Assembly (NCBI RefSeq): GCF_013394165.1
Contig: NZ_CP041330.1
Span: forward strand, 1,163,501 to 1,227,500
Direction: 5' to 3'
Source of the DNA: Pseudoalteromonas sp. Scap06
Lineage (GTDB): Bacteria > Pseudomonadota > Gammaproteobacteria > Enterobacterales > Alteromonadaceae
DNA length: 64,000 nucleotides
Made by a program: the position numbers and the translations under genes
The notes under the pieces: model-generated
The model's database searches: none
Told to the model about the DNA's origin: nothing
Seen by the model: only the letters and a program-made list of their open reading frames with translations
Shown here: piece by piece, positions 18,206-25,577 of the stretch
Layout of the letters: the number at the start of each line of letters is the position of its first letter
How positions within the stretch are numbered: the stretch's first letter is position 1

Positions 18206-18979
18206 TTAAAAATTATCTTTGAACATCCTCAGACTAGCAAAGTTTTCCCAAGGTTCATTGTTTTTTGTAACTAAACAATACTCTTTTGGTAATGACTTTG
18301 TAATATCGGGCAAATTACTACGCATAAAAGGGTTAACTTTAAGCTCTTGGCCTATGGTGCTTGGCAAGCTTATTTCATCATTTTTTCGCAATTCATCTAC
18401 TTTCTGGCTGTAAGCGAGTAATTCGGGGTTTCGTGGCTCAACCGCTTTTGCAAAGGCCAAGTTTGCTTGGGTGTATTCGTGGGTGCAATATACTTTGCAA
18501 TCACTTGGCAATGCTCGCAACTTATTAAATGAATGCCACATTTGCTCTGGGCTGCCTTCAAATAAGCGCCCACAACCACCACTAAATAGGGTGTCGCCAG
18601 TAAAGGCCAGTGCATCATTAATATAACAAATATGGTCTAGGGTGTGCCCAGGGGTGGCTATAATTTCAAATGGAATGTTTAAAACGCTAATTGTATCACC
18701 TTCATTTAAAGGCGTTGTTATTCCCTCAAATGGGCTATTACTTGGGCCGTAAACTGTGATGTTAGGGTACTGCTTTACTAATTGAGCTACGCCATCGGTA
18801 TGATCATAATGATGATGGGTAATTAAAATACCGCCAAGGGTTAAGTTATGCTGTGCTAAATGCTCTAAAACTGGCGCTGATTGCCCAGGATCAACCACCC
18901 ACGCTTGGTTATTCTGCTCGGTGGTTAAGCACCAAATGTAGTTATCAGAAAAGGCTTTAATTGCTTTGACTTGCACCAT
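18206..18979 (-). CDS. gloB: hydroxyacylglutathione hydrolase (glyoxalase II)
   Basis: The 257-residue metallo-beta-lactamase-fold enzyme carries the binuclear metal motif THHHYDHTDG near residue 53 and downstream FTGDTLFSGGCGRLFEG and CTHEYTQANL. It hydrolyses S-lactoylglutathione to lactate and glutathione, the second step of methylglyoxal detoxification in the cytoplasm. Length matches E. coli GloB. It is divergent from the methyltransferase gene with a 53-bp spacer. Confidence 0.96.
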   Translation of the reverse strand: MVQVKAIKAFSDNYIWCLTTEQNNQAWVVDPGQSAPVLEHLAQHNLTLGGILITHHHYDHTDGVAQLVKQYPNITVYGPSNSPFEGITTPLNEGDTISVLNIPFEIIATPGHTLDHICYINDALAFTGDTLFSGGCGRLFEGSPEQMWHSFNKLRALPSDCKVYCTHEYTQANLAFAKAVEPRNPELLAYSQKVDELRKNDEISLPSTIGQELKVNPFMRSNLPDITKSLPKEYCLVTKNNEPWENFASLRMFKDNF

Positions 18980-19032
18980 GTATCGTTGCTCTATAAAGTG
19001 GTATTTAATTAATATTATAACGAGCTTATATA

Positions 19033-19794
19033 ATGAAACCAGCCCTTAGTTTTCAAGAAGGTCCCAAACCGTTGTCCTGGCAGCAGTTTCCGCATGGTGA
19101 TTATTTACGTTGTGATATAGAACGCAAATTGTCGCCGTGGTTACCGCGTATGTTTGGCTATCATATGCTTAAATTAGGTAATTTAAGTGCTGAGCTAGAT
19201 ACAAGCAAAAGCTCCATTAAGCATCAAGTATGCGTTGCAGAGCCTGGCCCATACACGGGGGTGGTTGCCGATATAGACGAACTGCCTTTTTATGAGCACT
19301 CTATAGATGCTTGCATTATGAGCCATTGTTTAGAATATCACTCAGATCCACATCATATTTTACGTGAGGCTCATCGAACCCTTATTCCAGGCGGTTATAT
19401 CGCCATTACGGGTTTTAATCCGTTTAGCTTTTGTGGGTTAGCGCAGTTACTGCCGTTTAGCCGTCAAAAATTACCGTGGACAGGCCGATTTTTCACACCA
19501 GCACGGGTTAAAGATTGGCTAAATTTACTTGGATTTGAAATTGTGGCCGATGAGCGCTTTATTTATTCGTCGTTGGCACGCGGTAATCGCTTATCGCGGT
19601 TCGCATTTTGGCGCAGCTTTACCAAGCAATATTTAAAACCTATGGGGAGTGTGTATATGCTGGTGGCACGAAAGCGTGTTGCGCCACTTACGCCAATAAA
19701 ACCTAAGTGGCATGCTCGCCCACAATTTGCCCCAATAAAAGGGGTAGGGCTTAGGCAAACCTCAAAACAGCATTATCAACAAAATAAAAAATAG
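19033..19794 (+). CDS. SAM-dependent methyltransferase (YafS-like)
   Basis: The 253-residue protein belongs to the class I methyltransferases of the UbiE/COQ5 type (methyltransf_11), with DIDELPFYEHSIDACIMSHCLEYHSDP in the middle and a HRTLIPGGYIAITGFNPFS motif. Its position between gloB and rnhA matches yafS of E. coli, whose substrate is not established. It is convergent with rnhA, separated by 14 bp. Its 3' end is basic, and the substrate is unknown. Confidence 0.87.
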   Translation: MKPALSFQEGPKPLSWQQFPHGDYLRCDIERKLSPWLPRMFGYHMLKLGNLSAELDTSKSSIKHQVCVAEPGPYTGVVADIDELPFYEHSIDACIMSHCLEYHSDPHHILREAHRTLIPGGYIAITGFNPFSFCGLAQLLPFSRQKLPWTGRFFTPARVKDWLNLLGFEIVADERFIYSSLARGNRLSRFAFWRSFTKQYLKPMGSVYMLVARKRVAPLTPIKPKWHARPQFAPIKGVGLRQTSKQHYQQNKK

Positions 19795-19808
19795 CATGAT
19801 GTAGAGGG

Positions 19809-20273
19809 TTACGGTTGGTAACCTTCATCATCGAGTAAATTGTTGCTGCTGGCTGCATCACGAGCAAGGTCGTCAACAATTTCGTTATATTTGTGGCCAC
19901 TGTGGCCTTTTACCCATTTCCAGGTAACGTTGTGCTCGGCACAGGCTTTGTCGAGACGTTTCCATAAATCGACATTTTTAACCGGTTTTTTAGCAGAGGT
20001 TTGCCAACCGCGTTTTTTCCAATTGGTGATCCAAGACTCAATACCCTGCTTAACATATTGGCTATCGGTAGTCAGGGTTACAGGGCAGGCACGATTAAGA
20101 GATTCTAGCGCCACAATGGCTGCCAGCATTTCCATACGGTTGTTGGTTGTAAGCTTATAACCTTGGCTTAATTTTTTTTCATGGGCTTCATAAATCATAA
20201 AAATACCATAACCACCGGGGCCTGGATTACCTAAACACGAACCATCGGTGTAAATCTCTACGGTTTTTTGCAC
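19809..20273 (-). CDS. rnhA: ribonuclease HI
   Basis: The 154-residue enzyme has all catalytic acids: [16 protein letters not shown] (Asp10), [10 protein letters not shown] (Glu48), [10 protein letters not shown] (Asp70) and a late Asp in the DDLARDAA stretch. It removes the RNA strand from RNA-DNA hybrids. It is divergent from dnaQ across a 68-bp spacer, as in E. coli, where the promoters overlap. Confidence 0.97.
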   Translation of the reverse strand: MQKTVEIYTDGSCLGNPGPGGYGIFMIYEAHEKKLSQGYKLTTNNRMEMLAAIVALESLNRACPVTLTTDSQYVKQGIESWITNWKKRGWQTSAKKPVKNVDLWKRLDKACAEHNVTWKWVKGHSGHKYNEIVDDLARDAASSNNLLDDEGYQP

Positions 20274-20341
20274 TGTTTTACCTTGATATTATGTACAATA
20301 AAGTGATTATAGAAAGATACCAGAGTCAGGCTTAATTCGAT

Positions 20342-21055
20342 ATGGCACGCAGACAAATAGTTTTAGATACAGAAACCACCGGCATCGACCCTAAACAAGG
20401 GCACCGTATCATCGAGATCGGCTGTGTGGAGCTTATGAATCGCCGGTTAACCGGCAATAATTTTCACGTTTACATTAATCCGCAGCGCAGCATTGAAGAA
20501 GAAGCAATCGATGTTCACGGTATTACTAATGAATTTTTACGCGATAAACCGCTTTATCGTGATATTGCCCAAGAGTTTTTTGACTATATTAAAGGGGCTG
20601 AGTTAGTCATTCATAATGCGCCGTTCGATATTGGCCATATGGATAATGAATTTGCGTTATTAAATCAAGGCTATCAAAACACCCATAGTTTTTGTGGTGT
20701 GCTTGATACCCTTAAAATGGCGCGTGACTTGCATCCAGGGCAAAAGAACAACCTAGATGCACTTTGTCGCCGCTACGATGTTGATAACACTAAGCGGACG
20801 TTACACGGCGCCTTACTGGATTCTGAAATTTTAGCCGATGTTTACCTGGCAATGACCGGGGGGCAAGTAAAGCTAAACCTAAATCAAAACAAAGATGACT
20901 CAAGTGAAGATCAAAAAGGCGGTATTAGACGCCTAAGTAGCGACAGAGCACCTTTGGTAGTTATAGCAGCTAACGATGCAGAGCAAAGCGCACATCAAAC
21001 GCGTTTAGACATTGTACAAAAGGAGGGCGGCCATTGTTTATGGCGCGCTGAATAG
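20342..21055 (+). CDS. dnaQ: DNA polymerase III epsilon subunit
   Basis: The 237-residue protein is the 3'-5' proofreading exonuclease of the replicase. It has ExoI LDTETTGID (residues 8-16), ExoII HNAPFDIGHMDNE and an ExoIII segment HGALLDSEIL of the HxAxxD type, followed by a flexible C-terminal tail that in E. coli binds the alpha subunit. A TIGR03503 gene and tRNA-Asp genes follow, extending the E. coli-like dnaQ-aspV neighbourhood. Confidence 0.96.
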   Translation: MARRQIVLDTETTGIDPKQGHRIIEIGCVELMNRRLTGNNFHVYINPQRSIEEEAIDVHGITNEFLRDKPLYRDIAQEFFDYIKGAELVIHNAPFDIGHMDNEFALLNQGYQNTHSFCGVLDTLKMARDLHPGQKNNLDALCRRYDVDNTKRTLHGALLDSEILADVYLAMTGGQVKLNLNQNKDDSSEDQKGGIRRLSSDRAPLVVIAANDAEQSAHQTRLDIVQKEGGHCLWRAE

Positions 21056-21064
21056 GGCATTATT

Positions 21065-22435
21065 ATGAAAACGCTATTAGTAGTTTCACTGCTTTTAATT
21101 GCCGTGTGTTTCCACCCCGATGCACACAGTGTAAAGCAAGTTGAAGAGTTAAAAGGCAGCGGTAAACAAAATGAAATCCCGTTACTGGATAACCGTTTTC
21201 GTGTTGATGACAAAATTGATGAAATAAAATTAATATTTTTTAGACGCCCAGGATCGCCTGCCGTAATTTTAGTAAGACCCGATGGTACTAAATACTTTGC
21301 AACCAATGCGGTGAGAAACACTAGTCTTGATTGGTACGATGAATTAAATTATGACTTAGTGGTTATTCGCAATCCCATGCCTGGGCCGTGGCAAGTTATT
21401 GGCCAAATAATGCCAGAAAGCCGCATTGTTGTTATTGGTGAGTTATCGCTAAAAGTAGACCCACTGCCTAAAATTCTGTTTCAGGGTGAAACTGTAAAGG
21501 TAACTGGTGAGATTTTAAATGATGGCGAGCCGATTCGCGCCAACCTATTTAAAGATGCGGTATCGCTTAATGTAAGCTTTGTGAGCACCAATAATGAAAA
21601 CTTTGAAAACTTTGGTGCAGGCATACAGCAAGTAACTGAATTCAAAGATGATGGCTACGGGTTCGATGAAAGCGCTAAAGACGGTGTCTTTACCGGTGAG
21701 TTTACCTTAAATTTCACACCTGGCGAGTGGCGCCCTGAGCTTTATATTACCACTGATGTATTAGAGAGGCGGGTGGTTCAAGAACCTATTGTTGTGCATG
21801 AGCCGCCTTTTAGCTTCACCTCCATTGAAGCAACTGAGGAGGGGGAAGATCACCGTATTACCATCAATATTGATGATAAGCTTTTAAAACCTGAAACGGT
21901 GATCATGCAAGGTAAAATTTATTACCCCAATGGCGAAGAGCAGGTATTTTACTTAGATAGCAACAGCACCACAGCAAGAGAGCTGGCTTTACAAGATTAT
22001 GGTTGGGGACGCTACAATATTGAAATCTCTGTTTTTGGCTCAACAATCAATGACCGAGAGTTTATGGCTACATTGCCAACCTATTTATTTGAAATAGAAA
22101 GACCGATTGAAGTGATTCCAGAAATTCCAGTTGCCAGTGTTAGCGAACCAGAAATTATTCCTGTGCCAGTTGTAAAACCAAAAGTAATGGCCACGGGATT
22201 AATGATTAGTTTAATTGTTGGTGGAAATTTGGCCATTTTATTTATAGGTTGGTTATGTATTCGTGTTTTTGTGCAGAACAAACCATTAAAACTTAAATTG
22301 AATTTAGCTTTTTTAAATAAAAAGAAAGCTGTTGAGTCAAAAAAAGCTGAACAGCAAAAATCAGATGAACCAGAAAGTAGCTCAAAAAATGATAAATCAG
22401 GTGGAATTTTAAACCTTTCGATGTCAGATGACTAA
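21065..22435 (+). CDS. TIGR03503 family membrane-anchored protein
   Basis: The 456-residue protein has an N-terminal signal peptide, a beta-rich extracytoplasmic region, one membrane helix at about residues 377-397 (MATGLMISLIVGGNLAILFI) and a Lys/Glu/Ser-rich cytoplasmic tail. The sequence KLIFFRRPGSPAVILVRPDG near residue 56 and an internal Ig-like stretch (FKDDGYGFDESAKDGVFTG) fit TIGR03503. Its function is unknown. It is 9 nt after dnaQ and so is probably co-transcribed with it. Confidence 0.85.
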   Translation: MKTLLVVSLLLIAVCFHPDAHSVKQVEELKGSGKQNEIPLLDNRFRVDDKIDEIKLIFFRRPGSPAVILVRPDGTKYFATNAVRNTSLDWYDELNYDLVVIRNPMPGPWQVIGQIMPESRIVVIGELSLKVDPLPKILFQGETVKVTGEILNDGEPIRANLFKDAVSLNVSFVSTNNENFENFGAGIQQVTEFKDDGYGFDESAKDGVFTGEFTLNFTPGEWRPELYITTDVLERRVVQEPIVVHEPPFSFTSIEATEEGEDHRITINIDDKLLKPETVIMQGKIYYPNGEEQVFYLDSNSTTARELALQDYGWGRYNIEISVFGSTINDREFMATLPTYLFEIERPIEVIPEIPVASVSEPEIIPVPVVKPKVMATGLMISLIVGGNLAILFIGWLCIRVFVQNKPLKLKLNLAFLNKKKAVESKKAEQQKSDEPESSSKNDKSGGILNLSMSDD

Positions 22436-22462
22436 AAAACCTGTAAAAAAACAAAAAAGCCC

Positions 22463-22491
22463 TTGACGAAGCAGGGGCTGGTTCGTATTAT
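22463..22491 (+). promoter_or_regulatory. tRNA-Asp array promoter
   Basis: TTGACG (22463-22468) and TATTAT (22486-22491) are spaced by 17 bp and followed by a GC-rich discriminator (ACGCCGCTG), as expected for a stable-RNA promoter under stringent control. AGCCC/GGGCT flanking the -35 could also form a hairpin serving as terminator of the preceding gene. Confidence 0.85.
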
Positions 22492-22533
22492 TCACGCCGC
22501 TGTCAGGGGAGACTCAGACAGAAACGAAAATGC

Positions 22534-22610
22534 GGAGTGGTAGTTCAGTTGGTTAGAATACCGGCCTGTCACGCCGGGGGTCGCGGGTTCGAGTCCCGTC
22601 CACTCCGCCA
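22534..22610 (+). tRNA. tRNA-Asp (GTC), copy 1
   Basis: The 77-nt gene includes encoded CCA. Acceptor GGAGTGG pairs with CCACTCC, the anticodon loop reads CTGTCAC (GTC), and the T loop is GGTTCGAGTCC. It is the first of an array of identical copies behind a strong promoter. Confidence 0.97.
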
Positions 22611-22637
22611 ATTTTCGACAATTTGTAAGTATGCGCT

Positions 22638-22714
22638 GGAGTGGTAGTTCAGTTGGTTAGAATACCGGCCTGTCACGCCGGGGGTCGCGGGTTCGAGTCC
22701 CGTCCACTCCGCCA
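22638..22714 (+). tRNA. tRNA-Asp (GTC), copy 2
   Basis: The 77-nt gene is identical to copy 1, with anticodon GTC and encoded CCA. The spacer to copy 1 is 27 nt. Confidence 0.97.
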
Positions 22715-22755
22715 ACACTTACACAACATATGGTTGTAAAACATATTCTTATTAT

Positions 22756-22832
22756 GGAGTGGTAGTTCAGTTGGTTAGAATACCGGCCTGTCACGCCGGG
22801 GGTCGCGGGTTCGAGTCCCGTCCACTCCGCCA
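22756..22832 (+). tRNA. tRNA-Asp (GTC), copy 3
   Basis: The 77-nt gene is identical to copy 1, with anticodon GTC and encoded CCA. Confidence 0.97.
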
Positions 22833-22863
22833 ATAAGAAAAAATAACAGTTTAAATACGCGCT

Positions 22864-22892
22864 GGAGTGGTAGTTCAGTTGGTTAGAATACC
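22864..22892 (+). other. truncated tRNA-Asp 5' fragment (assembly artefact)
   Basis: The first 29 nt of a tRNA-Asp stop abruptly at a synthetic transposase end sequence. The same 29 nt and their upstream flank recur after the adapter as part of the intact next copy, so this is a duplicated sequencing insert and not a gene. Confidence 0.9.
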
Positions 22893-22946
22893 TGTCTCTT
22901 ATACACAGCCTTATCGTCGGCAGCGTCAGATGTGTATAAGAGACAG
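22892..22946. other. Illumina Nextera adapter contamination
   Basis: CTGTCTCTTATACACA (22892-22907) is 16 of the 19 bases of the Tn5 mosaic-end complement. Six bases later, 22914-22946 is exactly the Nextera read-1 adapter: TCGTCGGCAGCGTC followed by the mosaic end AGATGTGTATAAGAGACAG. The 14-base tag is synthetic and does not occur in natural Tn5, so this is library adapter retained in the assembly. Confidence 0.97.
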
Positions 22947-22961
22947 GTTTAAATACGCGCT

Positions 22962-23038
22962 GGAGTGGTAGTTCAGTTGGTTAGAATACCGGCCTGTCAC
23001 GCCGGGGGTCGCGGGTTCGAGTCCCGTCCACTCCGCCA
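22962..23038 (+). tRNA. tRNA-Asp (GTC), copy 4
   Basis: The 77-nt gene is identical to copy 1. Its true upstream flank is the one at 22849; the 98 bp in between (22892-22989 or an equivalent phase) appear artefactual. Confidence 0.95.
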
Positions 23039-23076
23039 ACTATTTAAACACTGTTATATTACAAAATTTGTATGCT

Positions 23077-23153
23077 GGAGTGGTAGTTCAGTTGGTTAGA
23101 ATACCGGCCTGTCACGCCGGGGGTCGCGGGTTCGAGTCCCGTCCACTCCGCCA
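23077..23153 (+). tRNA. tRNA-Asp (GTC), copy 5
   Basis: The 77-nt gene is identical to copy 1, with anticodon GTC and encoded CCA. Confidence 0.97.
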
Positions 23154-23190
23154 ACAAATTAAGTAATGACAAGTAAAAAGATATCTCTGC

Positions 23191-23267
23191 GGAGTGGTAG
23201 TTCAGTTGGTTAGAATACCGGCCTGTCACGCCGGGGGTCGCGGGTTCGAGTCCCGTCCACTCCGCCA
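23191..23267 (+). tRNA. tRNA-Asp (GTC), copy 6
   Basis: The 77-nt gene is identical to copy 1, with anticodon GTC and encoded CCA. Confidence 0.97.
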
Positions 23268-23320
23268 TTTGATATCGTAACAAAATTAGTAAGTGCATTA
23301 CCCCATGCACATACCACTGC

Positions 23321-23397
23321 GGAGTGGTAGTTCAGTTGGTTAGAATACCGGCCTGTCACGCCGGGGGTCGCGGGTTCGAGTCCCGTCCACTCCGCCA
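23321..23397 (+). tRNA. tRNA-Asp (GTC), copy 7
   Basis: The 77-nt gene is the last copy and is identical to the others. It is followed immediately by a 9-bp hairpin. Confidence 0.97.
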
Positions 23398-23420
23398 CTT
23401 GTTATTTCCTCAATAACAAG
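23398..23420 (+). terminator. hairpin ending tRNA-Asp array
   Basis: A 9-bp perfect stem, CTTGTTATT / AATAACAAG with loop TCCTC, lies directly after the last CCA. It lacks a proper T tract (TTAAAAAATAC follows), so it may be a weak terminator or a processing hairpin. Confidence 0.55.
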
Positions 23421-23461
23421 TTAAAAAATACTTCCCTAATTAATAACAGCTAATATATTTT

Positions 23462-23503
23462 CTATCAGCTATCAGCTATCAGCTATCAGCTATCAGCTAT
23501 CAG
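23462..23503. repeat. heptamer tandem repeat (CTATCAG)x6
   Basis: Six perfect head-to-tail copies of CTATCAG occupy 42 bp between the tRNA-Asp array and the ABC genes. Such simple repeats are prone to slippage, so copy number may vary between strains. Confidence 0.95.
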
Positions 23504-23701
23504 TCACAATTAACAAGTCAGCCTTGATAGGCTTGAGTTAAAAAAAACCTAGTTTAATTTTTAGTTTAGTTCAAAGCTTTACGTGTTATCAAAATTCAAA
23601 TTATCTTTTAAAACAGTTCTTATTGTCCTTAGGCTAAGTCATAACGCCGCAGATGTAAAAAGCTTATCTTTATAGTGAACTATTAGGGTGAATCGCTGTT
23701 G

Positions 23702-23851
23702 ATGATACAAACGGTTTCAGAGCTTCTGATGCTGTTTCAACTTGCTATAAAAGGTTTGTCGCTATTAGAAAATGACGCTACTTTATCGTTATTGTTTTTT
23801 AAAGCTGTTGGGGTGGGTTTTGTTTATTATAAAAGTTTATTTATAATATAA
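23702..23851 (+). CDS. possible small hydrophobic peptide before ABC genes
   Basis: An ATG-started 49-codon frame begins MIQTVSELLMLFQLAIKGLS and ends VYYKSLFII before TAA, 23 nt before the ATPase gene. An AGGGTG element lies 11 nt before the ATG, or 8 nt before an in-frame TTG. The product would be hydrophobic with one likely membrane segment. A frame of this length can arise by chance in AT-rich DNA, so this is a candidate only. Its position suggests a peptide substrate or a leader for the ABC system. Confidence 0.3.
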   Translation: MIQTVSELLMLFQLAIKGLSLLENDATLSLLFFKAVGVGFVYYKSLFII

Positions 23852-23874
23852 AGCTGATCTAAAAAGGATATTTT

Positions 23875-24465
23875 ATGATTGAAGTGATTGGCTTAAATAA
23901 GCAGTTTGCCGCCAACGTTGTATACCATGATTACAATAAGGTGTTTAGCAGCCAAAAAGTGTGTATTGATACACCTAACGGCCAAGGCAAAACCACGTTA
24001 CTTATGATGCTAGCGGGGCTTGAAAAGCCGCAAAGTGGCACATTTTTATTTGCAGGGGAAACACTTAAAGAACTAGATAAACAGGTCGCTATTGCTACTG
24101 ATCGTATTGCTTTACCAGATTTTTTAACTGCCAATCAAATTATACATTTATCTGTTAGTACACTCGGTTGCCCATGGCCTAATGCAATGGTTAGTGGTTT
24201 TAATTTTGGCGAATTTCTTAATACGCGTTTTGATGCATTATCCTCAGGCAATCAAAAAAAGTGCCAGTTAATTTTAGCATTAATGCGCAAGGCACCTTAT
24301 CTATTACTTGATGAGCCGAGCGCAGCCCTTGATCAGGCAAGCATCCAATATCTTCTTTCCTTACTTGACACTTACTTAGCAGATAAACTAAACGGGCAAA
24401 TTATTATTACTTGTCACGAACCTACTGTGTTTGTTGAACATGGCTTTGAGCGCATATCGTTATGA
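23875..24465 (+). CDS. ABC transporter ATP-binding protein
   Basis: The 196-residue ATPase has a Walker A at about residues 34-43 (TPNGQGKTTL, with Thr-Pro where Gly-Pro is usual), a signature variant LSSGNQKKCQ, a Walker B YLLLDEPSAALD, and the switch His in ITCHE. It is shorter than most ABC ATPases (220-300 residues). It overlaps the permease start by 4 nt, so the two form an exporter or membrane-remodelling pair. The substrate is unknown; small ATPase-permease pairs of this type often export peptides or give self-protection. Confidence 0.88.
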   Translation: MIEVIGLNKQFAANVVYHDYNKVFSSQKVCIDTPNGQGKTTLLMMLAGLEKPQSGTFLFAGETLKELDKQVAIATDRIALPDFLTANQIIHLSVSTLGCPWPNAMVSGFNFGEFLNTRFDALSSGNQKKCQLILALMRKAPYLLLDEPSAALDQASIQYLLSLLDTYLADKLNGQIIITCHEPTVFVEHGFERISL

Positions 24466-25577
24466 ATATTGCACCAAGTAAACACCCATTAGCTCAATAT
24501 AGAGTGTTTATGGGTTACCGGTATTTAGCTTATAACCAAGAGCTTAAGCAATTATTATTACAACTGAAAAGTTTTGGGTTGTTATTTTTAGTGGTGTTAG
24601 GCTCATCGATGTTGGGTTTGATATTGCTACTTTTTTTAGGTCTCGGAAAAATTATAGACAGTAGCGCAGCACCACAATACGGTGCACAAATGGCCTTATT
24701 TTATTTGTTATTACAAAGTGTGATGTTCAGCGCAATGAAGTCAGCAATTAAAAATAGTCAGCAGCGGCTATTCCAGCAAACTATTGCGCGATCAGTGTGG
24801 TTATATTTAGTTGATATTAAATTATTAACGCTAAGCAATGCTTGGTTAATAGCCAGTGTATTAATTGCGCTAGATTTAACGCTATCACAATGGGTTAAAG
24901 TACCGCACTTTGTTGTATTTATGTTGTTGCAATTTAGCTTGGGCGTTTTGTGCATATACAAACCCAGCGCACTGATATATGGCTTTATATTTAGCACGAT
25001 ATTAGTGTGTGTTCCTATTTATATGCAACCGCTCACCTATCATATAGGCTTTGCTTTACTGTTTACGCTGAGTCTTTTTGTTCCCGTGGTTAATGTTAAC
25101 GGGCGAATTGCAGTAAGTTCAATATTTGGTTTTTGGTTTTGTTATTTACTAAACCATAGCTGGGTACTTGTTTGGCGCGTGTCGCTACTTTTATGTATAT
25201 TTATGGCATCAGCGGCACTAATAAACGAACGTGCTGATTTGGTACCTATACTCGTAGTGTTGACCATGGCTTTTATTGTGCTCTTTAGTAGCTCTTTGCA
25301 ATTTGATTGCGGTAAAGTTCACGAGCAGTATCGATTGTTTTTTAAAACATGCCAGCGAGAACTTGCCTTTTATATTAGCCAGTTTTTACCTAGCCTATTG
25401 CTGTTTTTAGTAGCAACGATAAGTTATAGCGTTATTTTTGGTCACATTCATATTGCATTATTTTTTATTGGTAATATGTGGTGTGTAATACAGGTTTACT
25501 TTGCGCAAAAAAAACCAGCGCATTATGCGCTGGTTTGGCTAATTTTAGCAGGGTTAATGCTAGCTTTACTAAATTAG
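24462..25577 (+). CDS. ABC-type membrane protein, unassigned
   Basis: The 371-residue protein is very hydrophobic with about ten predicted membrane segments and no soluble domain. It overlaps the ATPase gene (ATGA) and is presumably its permease, though I do not recognise a named family. Its stop codon abuts the stop codon of the convergent fadE gene with no spacer. The segment encoding AQKKPAHYALVW contains a perfect hairpin that acts as a terminator for the opposite strand. Confidence 0.75.
   Translation: MNIAPSKHPLAQYRVFMGYRYLAYNQELKQLLLQLKSFGLLFLVVLGSSMLGLILLLFLGLGKIIDSSAAPQYGAQMALFYLLLQSVMFSAMKSAIKNSQQRLFQQTIARSVWLYLVDIKLLTLSNAWLIASVLIALDLTLSQWVKVPHFVVFMLLQFSLGVLCIYKPSALIYGFIFSTILVCVPIYMQPLTYHIGFALLFTLSLFVPVVNVNGRIAVSSIFGFWFCYLLNHSWVLVWRVSLLLCIFMASAALINERADLVPILVVLTMAFIVLFSSSLQFDCGKVHEQYRLFFKTCQRELAFYISQFLPSLLLFLVATISYSVIFGHIHIALFFIGNMWCVIQVYFAQKKPAHYALVWLILAGLMLALLN
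25512..25536 (-). terminator. fadE terminator inside permease coding sequence
   Basis: A 10-bp perfect stem AAACCAGCGC / GCGCTGGTTT (loop ATTAT) is flanked on the left by eight A residues, giving a T tract on the minus strand. It therefore reads as an intrinsic terminator for fadE while lying about 40 bp inside the end of the opposite gene. Confidence 0.88.

Noticed and set aside
22892..22946. Possible Tn5/IS50 transposon insertion in the tRNA array
   Set aside because: Only mosaic ends and a synthetic 14-base tag are present, with no transposase, no cargo and no 9-bp target duplication; it is library adapter.
22534..23397. Regularly spaced identical repeats resembling a CRISPR array
   Set aside because: The repeats are complete tRNA-Asp genes with cloverleaf structure and CCA; spacers vary from 27 to over 50 nt and no cas genes are present.
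23059..23398. Minus-strand ORFs reading MAEWTGLEPATPGVTGRYSN
   Set aside because: These are the antisense of tRNA-Asp genes, a well-known spurious protein in databases.
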